Positions 35,013 to 43,310 of a stretch of DNA of 64,000 nt are shown here, in pieces (the stretch's first letter is position 1; the number at the start of each line of letters is the position of its first letter). The stretch is taken from positions 1,019,570-1,083,569 of the forward strand of contig NZ_JAQQTE010000001.1 of assembly GCF_028561565.1 (NCBI RefSeq), read 5' to 3'. The translations under genes were made by a program, and so were the position numbers. The DNA comes from Gilvibacter sediminis. Its GTDB lineage: Bacteria; Bacteroidota; Bacteroidia; Flavobacteriales; Flavobacteriaceae. The notes beneath the pieces are model-generated. The model searched no databases. It was given only the letters and a program-made list of their open reading frames with translations, and was not told where the DNA came from.

Positions 35013-36366
35013 CCTTGCATTTTTTGGCTGTTTCCTGTTTTTAAGCCTTGTGGCTTGTAAGGATAATGGTGGTGAGCAAGTGGAGGATACTCCTGTGGCC
35101 TACGAACCCTTGACGGTTGAGGCCTCGGATTTTCAGAATGCTGTAGACCAAATAACTCAAGTTATGGTTCACGATATCTTCTCGCCTCCTGTAGCGAGTA
35201 GAATCTATGCCTACCCTAACGTGGCGGCTTATGAGATCATGGCTCAGGCAGATCCAAAGTATAAATCATTAGCGCTTCAATTGCCGGGACTAACTCCGGT
35301 TCCTCGAATGAACAACGATACAATTGTTCCAGGAGTGGCTGCACTAGTGGCGCATATGGAGATCAGCAAGTCTTTGATTTTTTCTGAGGATATGATGCAG
35401 ACTTATGCAGACAGTATCTACGCCCAATGGGAAGCAAAGAACCCAAAGCAATTTGAGCGATCTAAAGAATACGGCCTGGCTGTGGCCGATCACATCAAAG
35501 CATGGTTAGATGGAGATATGTACAAGCAAACCCGTACCATGCCTAAATTCACCGTTGATATTGACGATCCTGCGCGTTGGCAGCCAACCCCTCCTGCTTA
35601 TATGGAAGGCATTGAGCCGCATTGGAAAAAGATCCGTCCTATGGTTTTGGATTCGGCTGCCCAGTTTAAGCCTAAAAATCACCCGAAGTTCTCTTTAGAG
35701 CCAGGCAGTGCGTTCTATAAAGAGCTCAAGGAAGTTTATGACATCAGTGAAGAGATCACCGCCTCTGGAGACAAATCAGAAGAGGTGGAGATCGCGCAAT
35801 TCTGGGATTGTAATCCTTATGTTTCGGTAACTCGCGGTCACTTGATGTTTGCTACTAAAAAGATCACCCCTGGTGCTCACTGGATGGGTATTGCCAAAAT
35901 TGCCTGTAAGCAAGCTGACGCAGATCTCAACAAAACGATCTATGCATATACCAAAACCTCAATTGCCTTGTTTGACGGGTTTATCAACTGTTGGGCAGAA
36001 AAGTACCGTTCTAATTTGGTACGTCCAGAAACCTTGATCAACAAGCATATTGATGAGAACTGGGAGCCTATTTTGCAAACACCTCCGTTCCCGGAATACA
36101 CCAGTGGACACTCTGTGGTTTCCAATGCCGCAGCCACTGTTTTGACAGACGTCTTTGGAGATGACTTTGCGTTCTTAGACGATACAGAAATGGCCTACGG
36201 TTTGCCAGCTCGTTCCTTTGCCTCATTTGATGCAGCGGCTAAAGAAGCGGCAATTAGCCGTATGTACGGTGGAATTCACTATCGCGCAGCGGTAGAGAAC
36301 GGCATTGACCAAGGAAAGAGCGTGGGTGGTTTGGTTATTGAAAAACTAGACTGGACCAATGAGTAA
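34981..36366 (+). CDS. Vanadium-haloperoxidase-like PAP2-family lipoprotein
   Basis: 461 residues; the ATG at 34981 gives a lipoprotein leader ending LSLVAC (Cys26). The active-site blocks of the PAP2/vanadium haloperoxidase superfamily are present in order: YRSNLVRPET, PEYTSGHSVVSNA and RMYGGIHYRAAVENG, with His433 in the last. These residues bind phosphate or vanadate; whether it is a phosphatase or a haloperoxidase cannot be read from this. Such lipoproteins recur in Bacteroidota beside FG-GAP proteins. It overlaps gene 3 by 32 bp and the next gene by 8 bp. Confidence 0.82.
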   Translation: MKLIPLNRTLSLAFFGCFLFLSLVACKDNGGEQVEDTPVAYEPLTVEASDFQNAVDQITQVMVHDIFSPPVASRIYAYPNVAAYEIMAQADPKYKSLALQLPGLTPVPRMNNDTIVPGVAALVAHMEISKSLIFSEDMMQTYADSIYAQWEAKNPKQFERSKEYGLAVADHIKAWLDGDMYKQTRTMPKFTVDIDDPARWQPTPPAYMEGIEPHWKKIRPMVLDSAAQFKPKNHPKFSLEPGSAFYKELKEVYDISEEITASGDKSEEVEIAQFWDCNPYVSVTRGHLMFATKKITPGAHWMGIAKIACKQADADLNKTIYAYTKTSIALFDGFINCWAEKYRSNLVRPETLINKHIDENWEPILQTPPFPEYTSGHSVVSNAAATVLTDVFGDDFAFLDDTEMAYGLPARSFASFDAAAKEAAISRMYGGIHYRAAVENGIDQGKSVGGLVIEKLDWTNE

Positions 36367-37276
36367 AAAAAGTGGATTTTGGACGGTATTGGCGCTGGTC
36401 TTGGTGCTGCTTTTGTCCTGGCACTTTTTGATCAAGCCTTACAATTACCGCATCAGCTTTGTCACAAAAGACCCTGCGGGCTTGGTGTACAGCAATCTTG
36501 GAGCTTGGCTTGCAATTCCAGGGGAGACGGATAGCTCCAGCGTAGAATTGATCTCAAGAGTTCCTTATGAGTCCTATCAGCAAAAGGTCCGCTTAAAGGA
36601 TTCTCTTTTTGAATACCGATGGGAAATAGAACCAGAGACTGATAGTACAACTAGGGTAACAGCTTATATCACCGACCTCAACAATACTTGGGTTCAGAAT
36701 TTTTACGCACCTGTTTTTAAAACTGATTTTGTCAAGCGTAGCATCTCTACAGTTGAGGATCTTGCAACGGAATGGGTGAACTACCGGGAACGCTACCGAG
36801 TCAATGAGATCACTGTAGGACAGGTGGATGCTCGTTTTTGTGCCTATGTCTCTGTAAAGACCACGGCGAAACAAAAAGCGCGCACCATGATGGGCAATAT
36901 TGCCGATGTCATGGGTTATATCAATAGCAATGAGCTTGAATTGCAGGGAGACCCTTTTCTACAGGTCACTCAATGGGACCAAAAAACAGACAGCATAACC
37001 TTTGACTTTTGTTTCCCGATAAAACGAAGTGATAGCCTAGCGGCTTCTCCTATCGTGAAATTTAAAGAGGTTCAGGCTTTTAGCGGAATAAAGACTATTT
37101 TTAATGGAAACTACAGCATTTCTGAAAAGTCATGGTATTGGCTGTTAAGAGCTGCTGAAAATAAGAATCTTGAGGTAGAAGCTTTGCCTTTTGAGGTGTA
37201 TAAGAGCGACCCACATATGGGTGGTGATGCACTCAAGTGGGAAGCCGAGATCTATCTCCCTTTAAAAAACCAATAA
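36359..37276 (+). CDS. GyrI-like/SRPBCC membrane-anchored protein
   Basis: 305 residues with an N-terminal membrane anchor (about 8-28), an SRPBCC-like region (about 30-145) and a C-terminal GyrI/AraC-effector-type small-molecule-binding domain (about 150-303, ending WEAEIYLPL). There is no DNA-binding domain. The start overlaps the previous stop by 8 bp (ATGAGTAAA). A small-molecule binding or carrier role at the membrane is possible; the ligand is unknown. Its presence inside a sugar operon is unusual. Confidence 0.65.
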   Translation: MSKKSGFWTVLALVLVLLLSWHFLIKPYNYRISFVTKDPAGLVYSNLGAWLAIPGETDSSSVELISRVPYESYQQKVRLKDSLFEYRWEIEPETDSTTRVTAYITDLNNTWVQNFYAPVFKTDFVKRSISTVEDLATEWVNYRERYRVNEITVGQVDARFCAYVSVKTTAKQKARTMMGNIADVMGYINSNELELQGDPFLQVTQWDQKTDSITFDFCFPIKRSDSLAASPIVKFKEVQAFSGIKTIFNGNYSISEKSWYWLLRAAENKNLEVEALPFEVYKSDPHMGGDALKWEAEIYLPLKNQ

Positions 37277-37279
37277 TCT

Positions 37280-39415
37280 ATGAGAACTTTTACTGGTGCG
37301 ATGATCGCATTAATTACTCTGGCGATTTTTTCAATTTCTTGTTCAAAGGAACAAACCCTAAGTAGTATTACCTCTCCGGATGGCAATTTGGTGGTTAACA
37401 CTGCCTTAAATGCGGAAGGTACGCCTATCTATACTGTGAGCTATAAGGGAAAAACTATTATTGACACCTCTGCTGTTGGGTTCGAATTTAAAGGGCAGGA
37501 GTACCTTGGGAAAAATATGATTATTGAAGGAGCCACCACCAGTTCTAAGGAAGAGACCTGGGAAATGCCTTGGGGTGAACAGCGTGAAGTTGAAAACAAC
37601 TATAACGAGCTCAAAATGAGTTATAGTGAACAAGGGGATTCACCAAGAAAATTCAATATTTTCATTCGCGTTTTCAATAACGGTTTTGGTTTGCGCTTTG
37701 AATTCCCAGAACAAGAATATATGACGGACGTATTGCTTTTGGACGAGCATACGGAATTTGCCCTTACCGGAGATCACGACGTGTGGTGGTTGCCGGGAGA
37801 TTGGGACATTTACGAACAGCTATACAGCAACACTAAGTTTAGCGCTATTGACGCTATTGCCATGCGAGACCATCCGGCACTTGTTGCAACCTATATTCCA
37901 GAGAACGCCGTGAATACACCGGTGACCATGAAAACGGATGACGGGCTTTATTTGAGTTTTCACGAGGCAGACTTGACCAATTACGCCGGCATGACGCTTA
38001 AAGTCGATACCCAAAATTTTAAAATGACCTCAGAACTGGTAGGTTCGGAAAGATTGGGTGGGAAAGCCCAATTGACGGTTCCTTTTAACACGCCTTGGCG
38101 AACCATGCAGATCGGAGAGTCAGCTGGAGATCTTATCGAATCCAACCTAATTGTAAATCTGAATGAGCCCAATGAAATTGGTGATGTGAGCTATTTTACC
38201 CCGATGAAGTACGTCGGAATCTGGTGGGAGATGCACATTGGTAAATCGACCTGGGACATTGAGGGAAGCCAAGACATGAACACTTACATTGAAGGAGCCA
38301 AGAACTCCTCACGTCACGGAGCAACTACAGAAAACGCCATGCGTTATATCGATTTTGCTTCAGAAAACGGAATCAAAGGCCTCTTAGTTGAAGGTTGGAA
38401 TACCGGTTGGGACCAATGGATCAACACCACCGATAGAGAAGGAGTGTTTGATTTTATGACTCCCTATCCAGATTATGATTTTGATGCCGTAATGGCCTAC
38501 GCCAAAGAAAAGGGCGTTGAGGTGATCATGCACCACGAGACCTCTGCAGCGCCTCGTACCTATGAAAAGCAGATGGACGTGGCTTACAATTTTATGAAGG
38601 AGAACGGAATGAATTCGGTAAAGACAGGATATGTTGGGAAGATCATTCCAGAGGGAGAATACCACCACGGGCAGTGGATGGTCAATCATTATCACAAGGT
38701 GTTGACAGAAGCGGCTAAGAAGAAGATCGCTATCAATGCCCACGAACCCATTAAAGCAACAGGGAAACGCAGAACCTATCCGAATGCTATTTCGCGTGAA
38801 GGATTGCGCGGCCAAGAATTCAACGCTTGGTCTCCAGACGGCGGGAATCCACCAAGTCACTTACCAACAGTAGCATTTACGCGCATGCTTTCTGGTCCCA
38901 TTGATTTTACACCTGGAGTTTTCAACATTAAGTTTGACGAGTACAAAACAACCAATCAACTCAATACTACTTTAGCACAACAGCTCGCGTTATACGTGGT
39001 GATCTATAGCCCGATCCAAATGGTAGCAGACCTGCCTGAGCACTATATGGTGGATGGTGAGATTCACCCAGCGTTCCAGTTCATTCGCGATGTTGCCGTA
39101 GACTGGGAACAATCTGTAGTTCTTGACGGTGAGGTTGGAGATTATGTGGTAATTGCCAGACAAGAAAGAGGGTCTGATAACTGGTTTGTCGGAGGAATTA
39201 CGGGTGAGACTGTTCGAGCTCAAGAAGTAAACTTTGACTTTTTGCCAGAGGGTAAGACCTATACGGCTACCATTTATAAAGACGGTGATGGCGCGCATTG
39301 GAATGACAATCCAACGGCCTATGCCATTGAGACGATGGAAGTGACCAAAGACTCAAAAGTAACCATTCCTATGGCTGCCGGTGGTGGCTTTGCGATTAGT
39401 GTAATGGTAAAATAA
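37280..39415 (+). CDS. GH97 alpha-glucosidase lipoprotein (SusB-like, inverting type)
   Basis: 711 residues with a lipoprotein leader ending AIFSISC (Cys21), an N-terminal beta-sandwich, a catalytic TIM barrel (about 300-590) and a C-terminal sheet. E420 (MHHETSA), E489 (NAHEPIK) and E513 (RGQEFNAW) sit at a constant distance of 19 from the catalytic E439, E508 and E532 of the Bacteroides SusB enzyme as I recall them. This fits the inverting, calcium-dependent alpha-glucosidase branch rather than the retaining alpha-galactosidase branch. It releases glucose from alpha-glucosides in the periplasm or at the outer membrane. Three bp after the GyrI-like gene. Confidence 0.92.
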   Translation: MRTFTGAMIALITLAIFSISCSKEQTLSSITSPDGNLVVNTALNAEGTPIYTVSYKGKTIIDTSAVGFEFKGQEYLGKNMIIEGATTSSKEETWEMPWGEQREVENNYNELKMSYSEQGDSPRKFNIFIRVFNNGFGLRFEFPEQEYMTDVLLLDEHTEFALTGDHDVWWLPGDWDIYEQLYSNTKFSAIDAIAMRDHPALVATYIPENAVNTPVTMKTDDGLYLSFHEADLTNYAGMTLKVDTQNFKMTSELVGSERLGGKAQLTVPFNTPWRTMQIGESAGDLIESNLIVNLNEPNEIGDVSYFTPMKYVGIWWEMHIGKSTWDIEGSQDMNTYIEGAKNSSRHGATTENAMRYIDFASENGIKGLLVEGWNTGWDQWINTTDREGVFDFMTPYPDYDFDAVMAYAKEKGVEVIMHHETSAAPRTYEKQMDVAYNFMKENGMNSVKTGYVGKIIPEGEYHHGQWMVNHYHKVLTEAAKKKIAINAHEPIKATGKRRTYPNAISREGLRGQEFNAWSPDGGNPPSHLPTVAFTRMLSGPIDFTPGVFNIKFDEYKTTNQLNTTLAQQLALYVVIYSPIQMVADLPEHYMVDGEIHPAFQFIRDVAVDWEQSVVLDGEVGDYVVIARQERGSDNWFVGGITGETVRAQEVNFDFLPEGKTYTATIYKDGDGAHWNDNPTAYAIETMEVTKDSKVTIPMAAGGGFAISVMVK

Positions 39416-39422
39416 TTCTCGG

Positions 39423-40607
39423 ATGATCTCAGCCCAGAAAACCATTGCTTGGCAACTCTTAGACGATCTTTCTACGCCTAATGGATTTTTGGCCAGTACT
39501 TTAGATGAGGACAATTACAAGCGTATTTGGTCTCGTGATTCTATGGTGTGTGGTTTAGCGGCCTTGATCACAAAGGCTCCTAAGCACCTTGAAGCCTTTA
39601 AGAACTCTCTGCTGACGCTAGCGGCGAATCAGTCCGAAGAAGGAATCATTCCCTCAAACGTAGATCCCAGAAACGGCAAGGTCTCCTACGGCTCCTTGGT
39701 TGGACGTATTGATGCCAATACTTGGTTCATACTTGGGGCTTGTTTGTATTTCAAACATACCGGTGATCAAACCACTTGGAACGCAATTAAAGCTCAAGTC
39801 TTGAAAACCAGAACTTATCTGGTCAATTTAGAATTCAACAACAAGGGTTGGCTCTATACGCCATTGAGTGGTAATTGGGCGGACGAATACCCCGTTCACG
39901 GTTATACGCTGTATGATAATTTACTTCGGATTTTAGGAGAGAAGGCCTTAGCAGATTTAAGTCACGATCGCGGTTTTGACGTTGACAGGAAGAGTCTGGT
40001 CAATTTTTGGCCAGAGGCGAAAAATATCGACTTAGCACACCATAAAGCAGGTTTTGAGGATGCCCTAGATAAAGGTGTTCAGAATTTTGCAGCCTTCATT
40101 TTGCCAGGCATGTATGACCTGCGTTTTGATGCGGGAGGCAATGCCTTAGCCTTATTGTATTGGCAGTTGAATGACACTCAAAAAGAAGCTTTACACAGTC
40201 AAATTAACGGATTTAAGCAACAGACAGGTGCTTGTTTAATTCCAGCATTTTGGCCCGTGATCAATGAAGATTCTTATGATTGGAACCTGCTTAAGACCAA
40301 TTACTCCTACAGCTTTAAAAATCATCCTGGAGATTTTCATAACGGAGGCGTTTGGCCTGTGTGGATGGGCTTGTTTACCCTAGGGTTAGCAGCACAGGGC
40401 GAATCAGCATTAGTCACTGATATCACCGCTGCTTTTGAGCAAGAGATGCTGGCAAAACCAGACTGGGCATATCAAGAATACTACAATCCCATCAGTCAAA
40501 AACTCGGTGGTAAAACTCAAATGGGCTACAGCGCATCGGGTGTGATCTTCATGCAAGAAGCGCTGCGAATGATACAGGCCAATGAGCGCACAACGGTGTT
40601 CGGTTAA
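39423..40607 (+). CDS. GH100-like / amyloglucosidase-clan hydrolase, cytoplasmic
   Basis: 394 residues, no signal peptide. An (alpha/alpha)6-barrel enzyme is indicated by YKRIWSRDS (32-40), GRIDANTWFILGACLYF (94-110, candidate acid D97), GNWADEY and HPGDFHNGGVWPVW. These resemble alkaline/neutral invertases of GH100 and the related debranching-enzyme clan. A GH100 enzyme would split sucrose to glucose and fructose, which would suit the two fructokinases here, but a glucosidase of the same clan is not excluded. It lies 7 bp after GH97 and is the last gene before the operator at 40627. Confidence 0.65.
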   Translation: MISAQKTIAWQLLDDLSTPNGFLASTLDEDNYKRIWSRDSMVCGLAALITKAPKHLEAFKNSLLTLAANQSEEGIIPSNVDPRNGKVSYGSLVGRIDANTWFILGACLYFKHTGDQTTWNAIKAQVLKTRTYLVNLEFNNKGWLYTPLSGNWADEYPVHGYTLYDNLLRILGEKALADLSHDRGFDVDRKSLVNFWPEAKNIDLAHHKAGFEDALDKGVQNFAAFILPGMYDLRFDAGGNALALLYWQLNDTQKEALHSQINGFKQQTGACLIPAFWPVINEDSYDWNLLKTNYSYSFKNHPGDFHNGGVWPVWMGLFTLGLAAQGESALVTDITAAFEQEMLAKPDWAYQEYYNPISQKLGGKTQMGYSASGVIFMQEALRMIQANERTTVFG

Positions 40608-40626
40608 AATCCCCAAAACAACCTTC

Positions 40627-40640
40627 CGATAACGTTTTCG
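40627..40640. promoter_or_regulatory. LacI-type operator CGATAACGTTTTCG
   Basis: Matches the perfect palindrome at 19475 at 13 of 14 positions. It lies 90 bases before the transporter start at 40731 and marks a second LacI-controlled transcript. Confidence 0.75.
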
Positions 40641-40730
40641 TTGCATATATCTCAATTTATGGGAGGGATTCTTAGAATTGCCTAAAAAATTGCAGATATT
40701 AGGTACTCATTCGCAACTAAATAAACAGGT

Positions 40731-42056
40731 ATGAGTATCATTTCTAAGATTCCGAAGCCACAACTTTCCTTTTGGCAGATCTTTAATATGAATGTTGGTT
40801 TTTTGGGCATCCAATTCAGTTTTGGACTGCAGCAAACAGCGATCAACCCCATCTTTTCATTTTTGGGAGCGCAACCAGAAGACCTGCCATTACTCAATAT
40901 CGCTGGGCCTGTCACTGGCCTTATCGTACAACCAATCATTGGAGCGATTTCTGATAAAACCTGGTCACCCAAATGGGGAAGGCGTAAACCCTTCTTTTTG
41001 ATCGGGGCGCTCTTGGGAAGTATCTGTTTATTCTTGTTCCCTTACAGTCCAGAATTGTGGTTCGCTGTGGGATTGCTTTGGATATTAGATGTTGGAAACA
41101 ATATGGCTATGGAGCCTTATCGTGCCTTTGTGGGAGATAAATTGCCAGAAAAGCAATTGAGTCTGGGGTATCAGATGCAAAGTCTTTTTGTAGGTGCGGG
41201 AATCGTAATTGCGAATCTATCGATCTTTCTCTTCCAAGACTGGTTTGGCGGTGATGCTGTAGAAACAGCAGGGACCATACCTACCTGGTTGTATTATTCC
41301 TTTTTCATAGGAGCAGCGCTCTCTGTGATTACCATTGGCTGGTCGGTCTATACTACGCCAGAAATACCTCCGTCCGATGAAGAATACGAAGAAATTAAAC
41401 GGCAGAAAAAACTGCCCTTTATGCAAAAGGTGCGGCAGCCTTTCTTAGAGATCAAAGAAGCGGTCAAAGACATGCCGAAGTTCATGTGGAAGCTCTCTGG
41501 AGTCTATCTGTTCCAATGGTATGCTTTGTTTTGTTATTGGCAAATGATCGCACCAATGTTTGAAAAAACCATGGGCTTTGATAAATCTGAGGCCCTTGCG
41601 CAGGCTGCTAAAATGAGCAGTACGTATAATGTTACCACCATGATCGTTGCCTTGGCTTTGGTGCCGCTTATGGTCCGTTTTGGAGGAAAACGAATCTACG
41701 CGCTGAGTTTATTAGGAACCGGTTTGGCCCTGCTGGCCATTCCGCATATAAACGACTCCGTTACTGTGCTGTTCCCAATGATCCTCTTCGGTATTGGTTG
41801 GGCAGCCATGATGGGTATTCCGTACTCTATGGTTTCTAAAATTGTTCCTCAAGACAGACGTGGAGTGTATATGGGAATTCTCAATATGATGATTGTGATC
41901 CCAATGGGGATTCAAACCTTGACCTTTGGACCTATTTTAGAACATTTAATGGGTGGAAACGCGGTAAATGCCATTCTTTTTGCCGGAGTGTTCTTCATTA
42001 TCTCCGCAGCATTGGCCATGCGACTTAATGTGAAAAAAGCACAAAACGAAGCCTAA
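40731..42056 (+). CDS. MFS disaccharide transporter, SLC45/sucrose-maltose symporter type
   Basis: 441 residues, 12 helices. [17 protein letters not shown] in helix 1, the loop [14 protein letters not shown], and [15 protein letters not shown] in helix 4 are typical of the plant SUT/SLC45 and bacterial maltose/sucrose proton-symporter group. It would carry an intact disaccharide across the inner membrane, in line with the cytoplasmic hydrolases around it. It is headed by a LacI-type operator and overlaps the next gene by 1 bp. Confidence 0.8.
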   Translation: MSIISKIPKPQLSFWQIFNMNVGFLGIQFSFGLQQTAINPIFSFLGAQPEDLPLLNIAGPVTGLIVQPIIGAISDKTWSPKWGRRKPFFLIGALLGSICLFLFPYSPELWFAVGLLWILDVGNNMAMEPYRAFVGDKLPEKQLSLGYQMQSLFVGAGIVIANLSIFLFQDWFGGDAVETAGTIPTWLYYSFFIGAALSVITIGWSVYTTPEIPPSDEEYEEIKRQKKLPFMQKVRQPFLEIKEAVKDMPKFMWKLSGVYLFQWYALFCYWQMIAPMFEKTMGFDKSEALAQAAKMSSTYNVTTMIVALALVPLMVRFGGKRIYALSLLGTGLALLAIPHINDSVTVLFPMILFGIGWAAMMGIPYSMVSKIVPQDRRGVYMGILNMMIVIPMGIQTLTFGPILEHLMGGNAVNAILFAGVFFIISAALAMRLNVKKAQNEA

Positions 42057-43294
42057 TGAAAGGACTGGGAATTAAAATCGCTTTACTGCTCAATTATTTC
42101 GTTTTTGCGATCCTATTGAACAGCGTGGGAACGGTGATCCTTCAAGTACAACGCAATTACGATATTGCCAAAGATGCCGCGAGTGTCTTAGAGGGTTTTA
42201 AAGATCTGCCCATTGCAATAACCTCTTTCTTACTCGCTTCTTTCTTGCCTAAGATAGGTCTTAAACGCTCCATGATCATTGGTTTGATCCTAGTGGCCGG
42301 CTGTTGTTGTTTAATGCCATTTACGGATGCCTTTTGGTATTTCAAAATCCTCTTTATGGCCATTGGAATTTCCTTCGCGCTGATCAAAGTGTCTGTTTTT
42401 GCTACCATTGGTTTAGTTACCGATGACGCCAAACAACACGCCAGTTTTATGAGCGTTTTGGAAGCCTTTTTTATGGCTGGGATCCTGGTTGGAAACTTCG
42501 CCTTTAGTTTGTTTGTGGACGATGCCAATCCCAAATCACAAGAATGGTACAATATGTATTGGTTCCTCGGGGCATTGTCGCTATTGGCCTTGGTGGTGTT
42601 GTGGTTCTCCAAGTTGGATGAAAGTGCAGCCAAGATCGAATCTAGAAGTTTATCTGAGGATTTCTACGAGATGTTCGCAACCATTGCCAAGCCGTTAGTT
42701 CTGGTCTTTATTGTGAGCGTATTCTTGTACGTGCTCATTGAGCAGAGCTTCCAAACGTGGTTCCCTACCTTTTATCAAGATATTCTCAATACACCATCTT
42801 CTATGGCTATTCAAGCTGGAGCGGTGTTGGGAGGCGCAACCATGATCGGCCGATTCGCCTCTGGAGCAGTATTGGCTCGGATCAAATGGATCTATGTCTT
42901 GTCGGTCTGCTTGATTGCCGTAGCCGCAATTATATTGCTGGCTTTACCTTTAGCGGGCAAGAGTGAAGTGAGTGGAGATATCAGCTGGACCAATGCACCT
43001 TTGGTAGTCTACCTGATGCCCTTATTGGGCTTCTTTTTAGCGCCCATCTATCCGACGATCAATTCTACAATACTCAGTTCACAACCTAAGCATATGCACA
43101 GTTCGGTTTCTGGACTTATTGTAATATTCTCCGCCTTAGGAGGAACCACAGGATCTATCATAACGGGACATGTCTTTGAGGCTTATGACGGAGCAACTGC
43201 TTTTTATTTTGCGCTTGTTCCTGTGACCTTGATCTTGATTGCGATCTGGATATTCTACCGTATGATTCAAAAACAAAGAGCCTTAACAGCTTAA
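42056..43294 (+). CDS. MFS transporter (FucP/TsgA-like)
   Basis: 412 residues, 12 predicted helices. The sequence VLEGFKDLPIAITSFLLASFLPKIGLKR and the late APIYPTINSTILSS motif recall the FucP/TsgA branch, which carries hexoses or related compounds. The start ATG shares its A with the preceding TAA. The two transporters could bring in different products of one pathway, for example disaccharide and monosaccharide. Substrate not determinable. Confidence 0.75.
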   Translation: MKGLGIKIALLLNYFVFAILLNSVGTVILQVQRNYDIAKDAASVLEGFKDLPIAITSFLLASFLPKIGLKRSMIIGLILVAGCCCLMPFTDAFWYFKILFMAIGISFALIKVSVFATIGLVTDDAKQHASFMSVLEAFFMAGILVGNFAFSLFVDDANPKSQEWYNMYWFLGALSLLALVVLWFSKLDESAAKIESRSLSEDFYEMFATIAKPLVLVFIVSVFLYVLIEQSFQTWFPTFYQDILNTPSSMAIQAGAVLGGATMIGRFASGAVLARIKWIYVLSVCLIAVAAIILLALPLAGKSEVSGDISWTNAPLVVYLMPLLGFFLAPIYPTINSTILSSQPKHMHSSVSGLIVIFSALGGTTGSIITGHVFEAYDGATAFYFALVPVTLILIAIWIFYRMIQKQRALTA

Positions 43295-43310
43295 ATCAGA
43301 CGAAAGTTTC

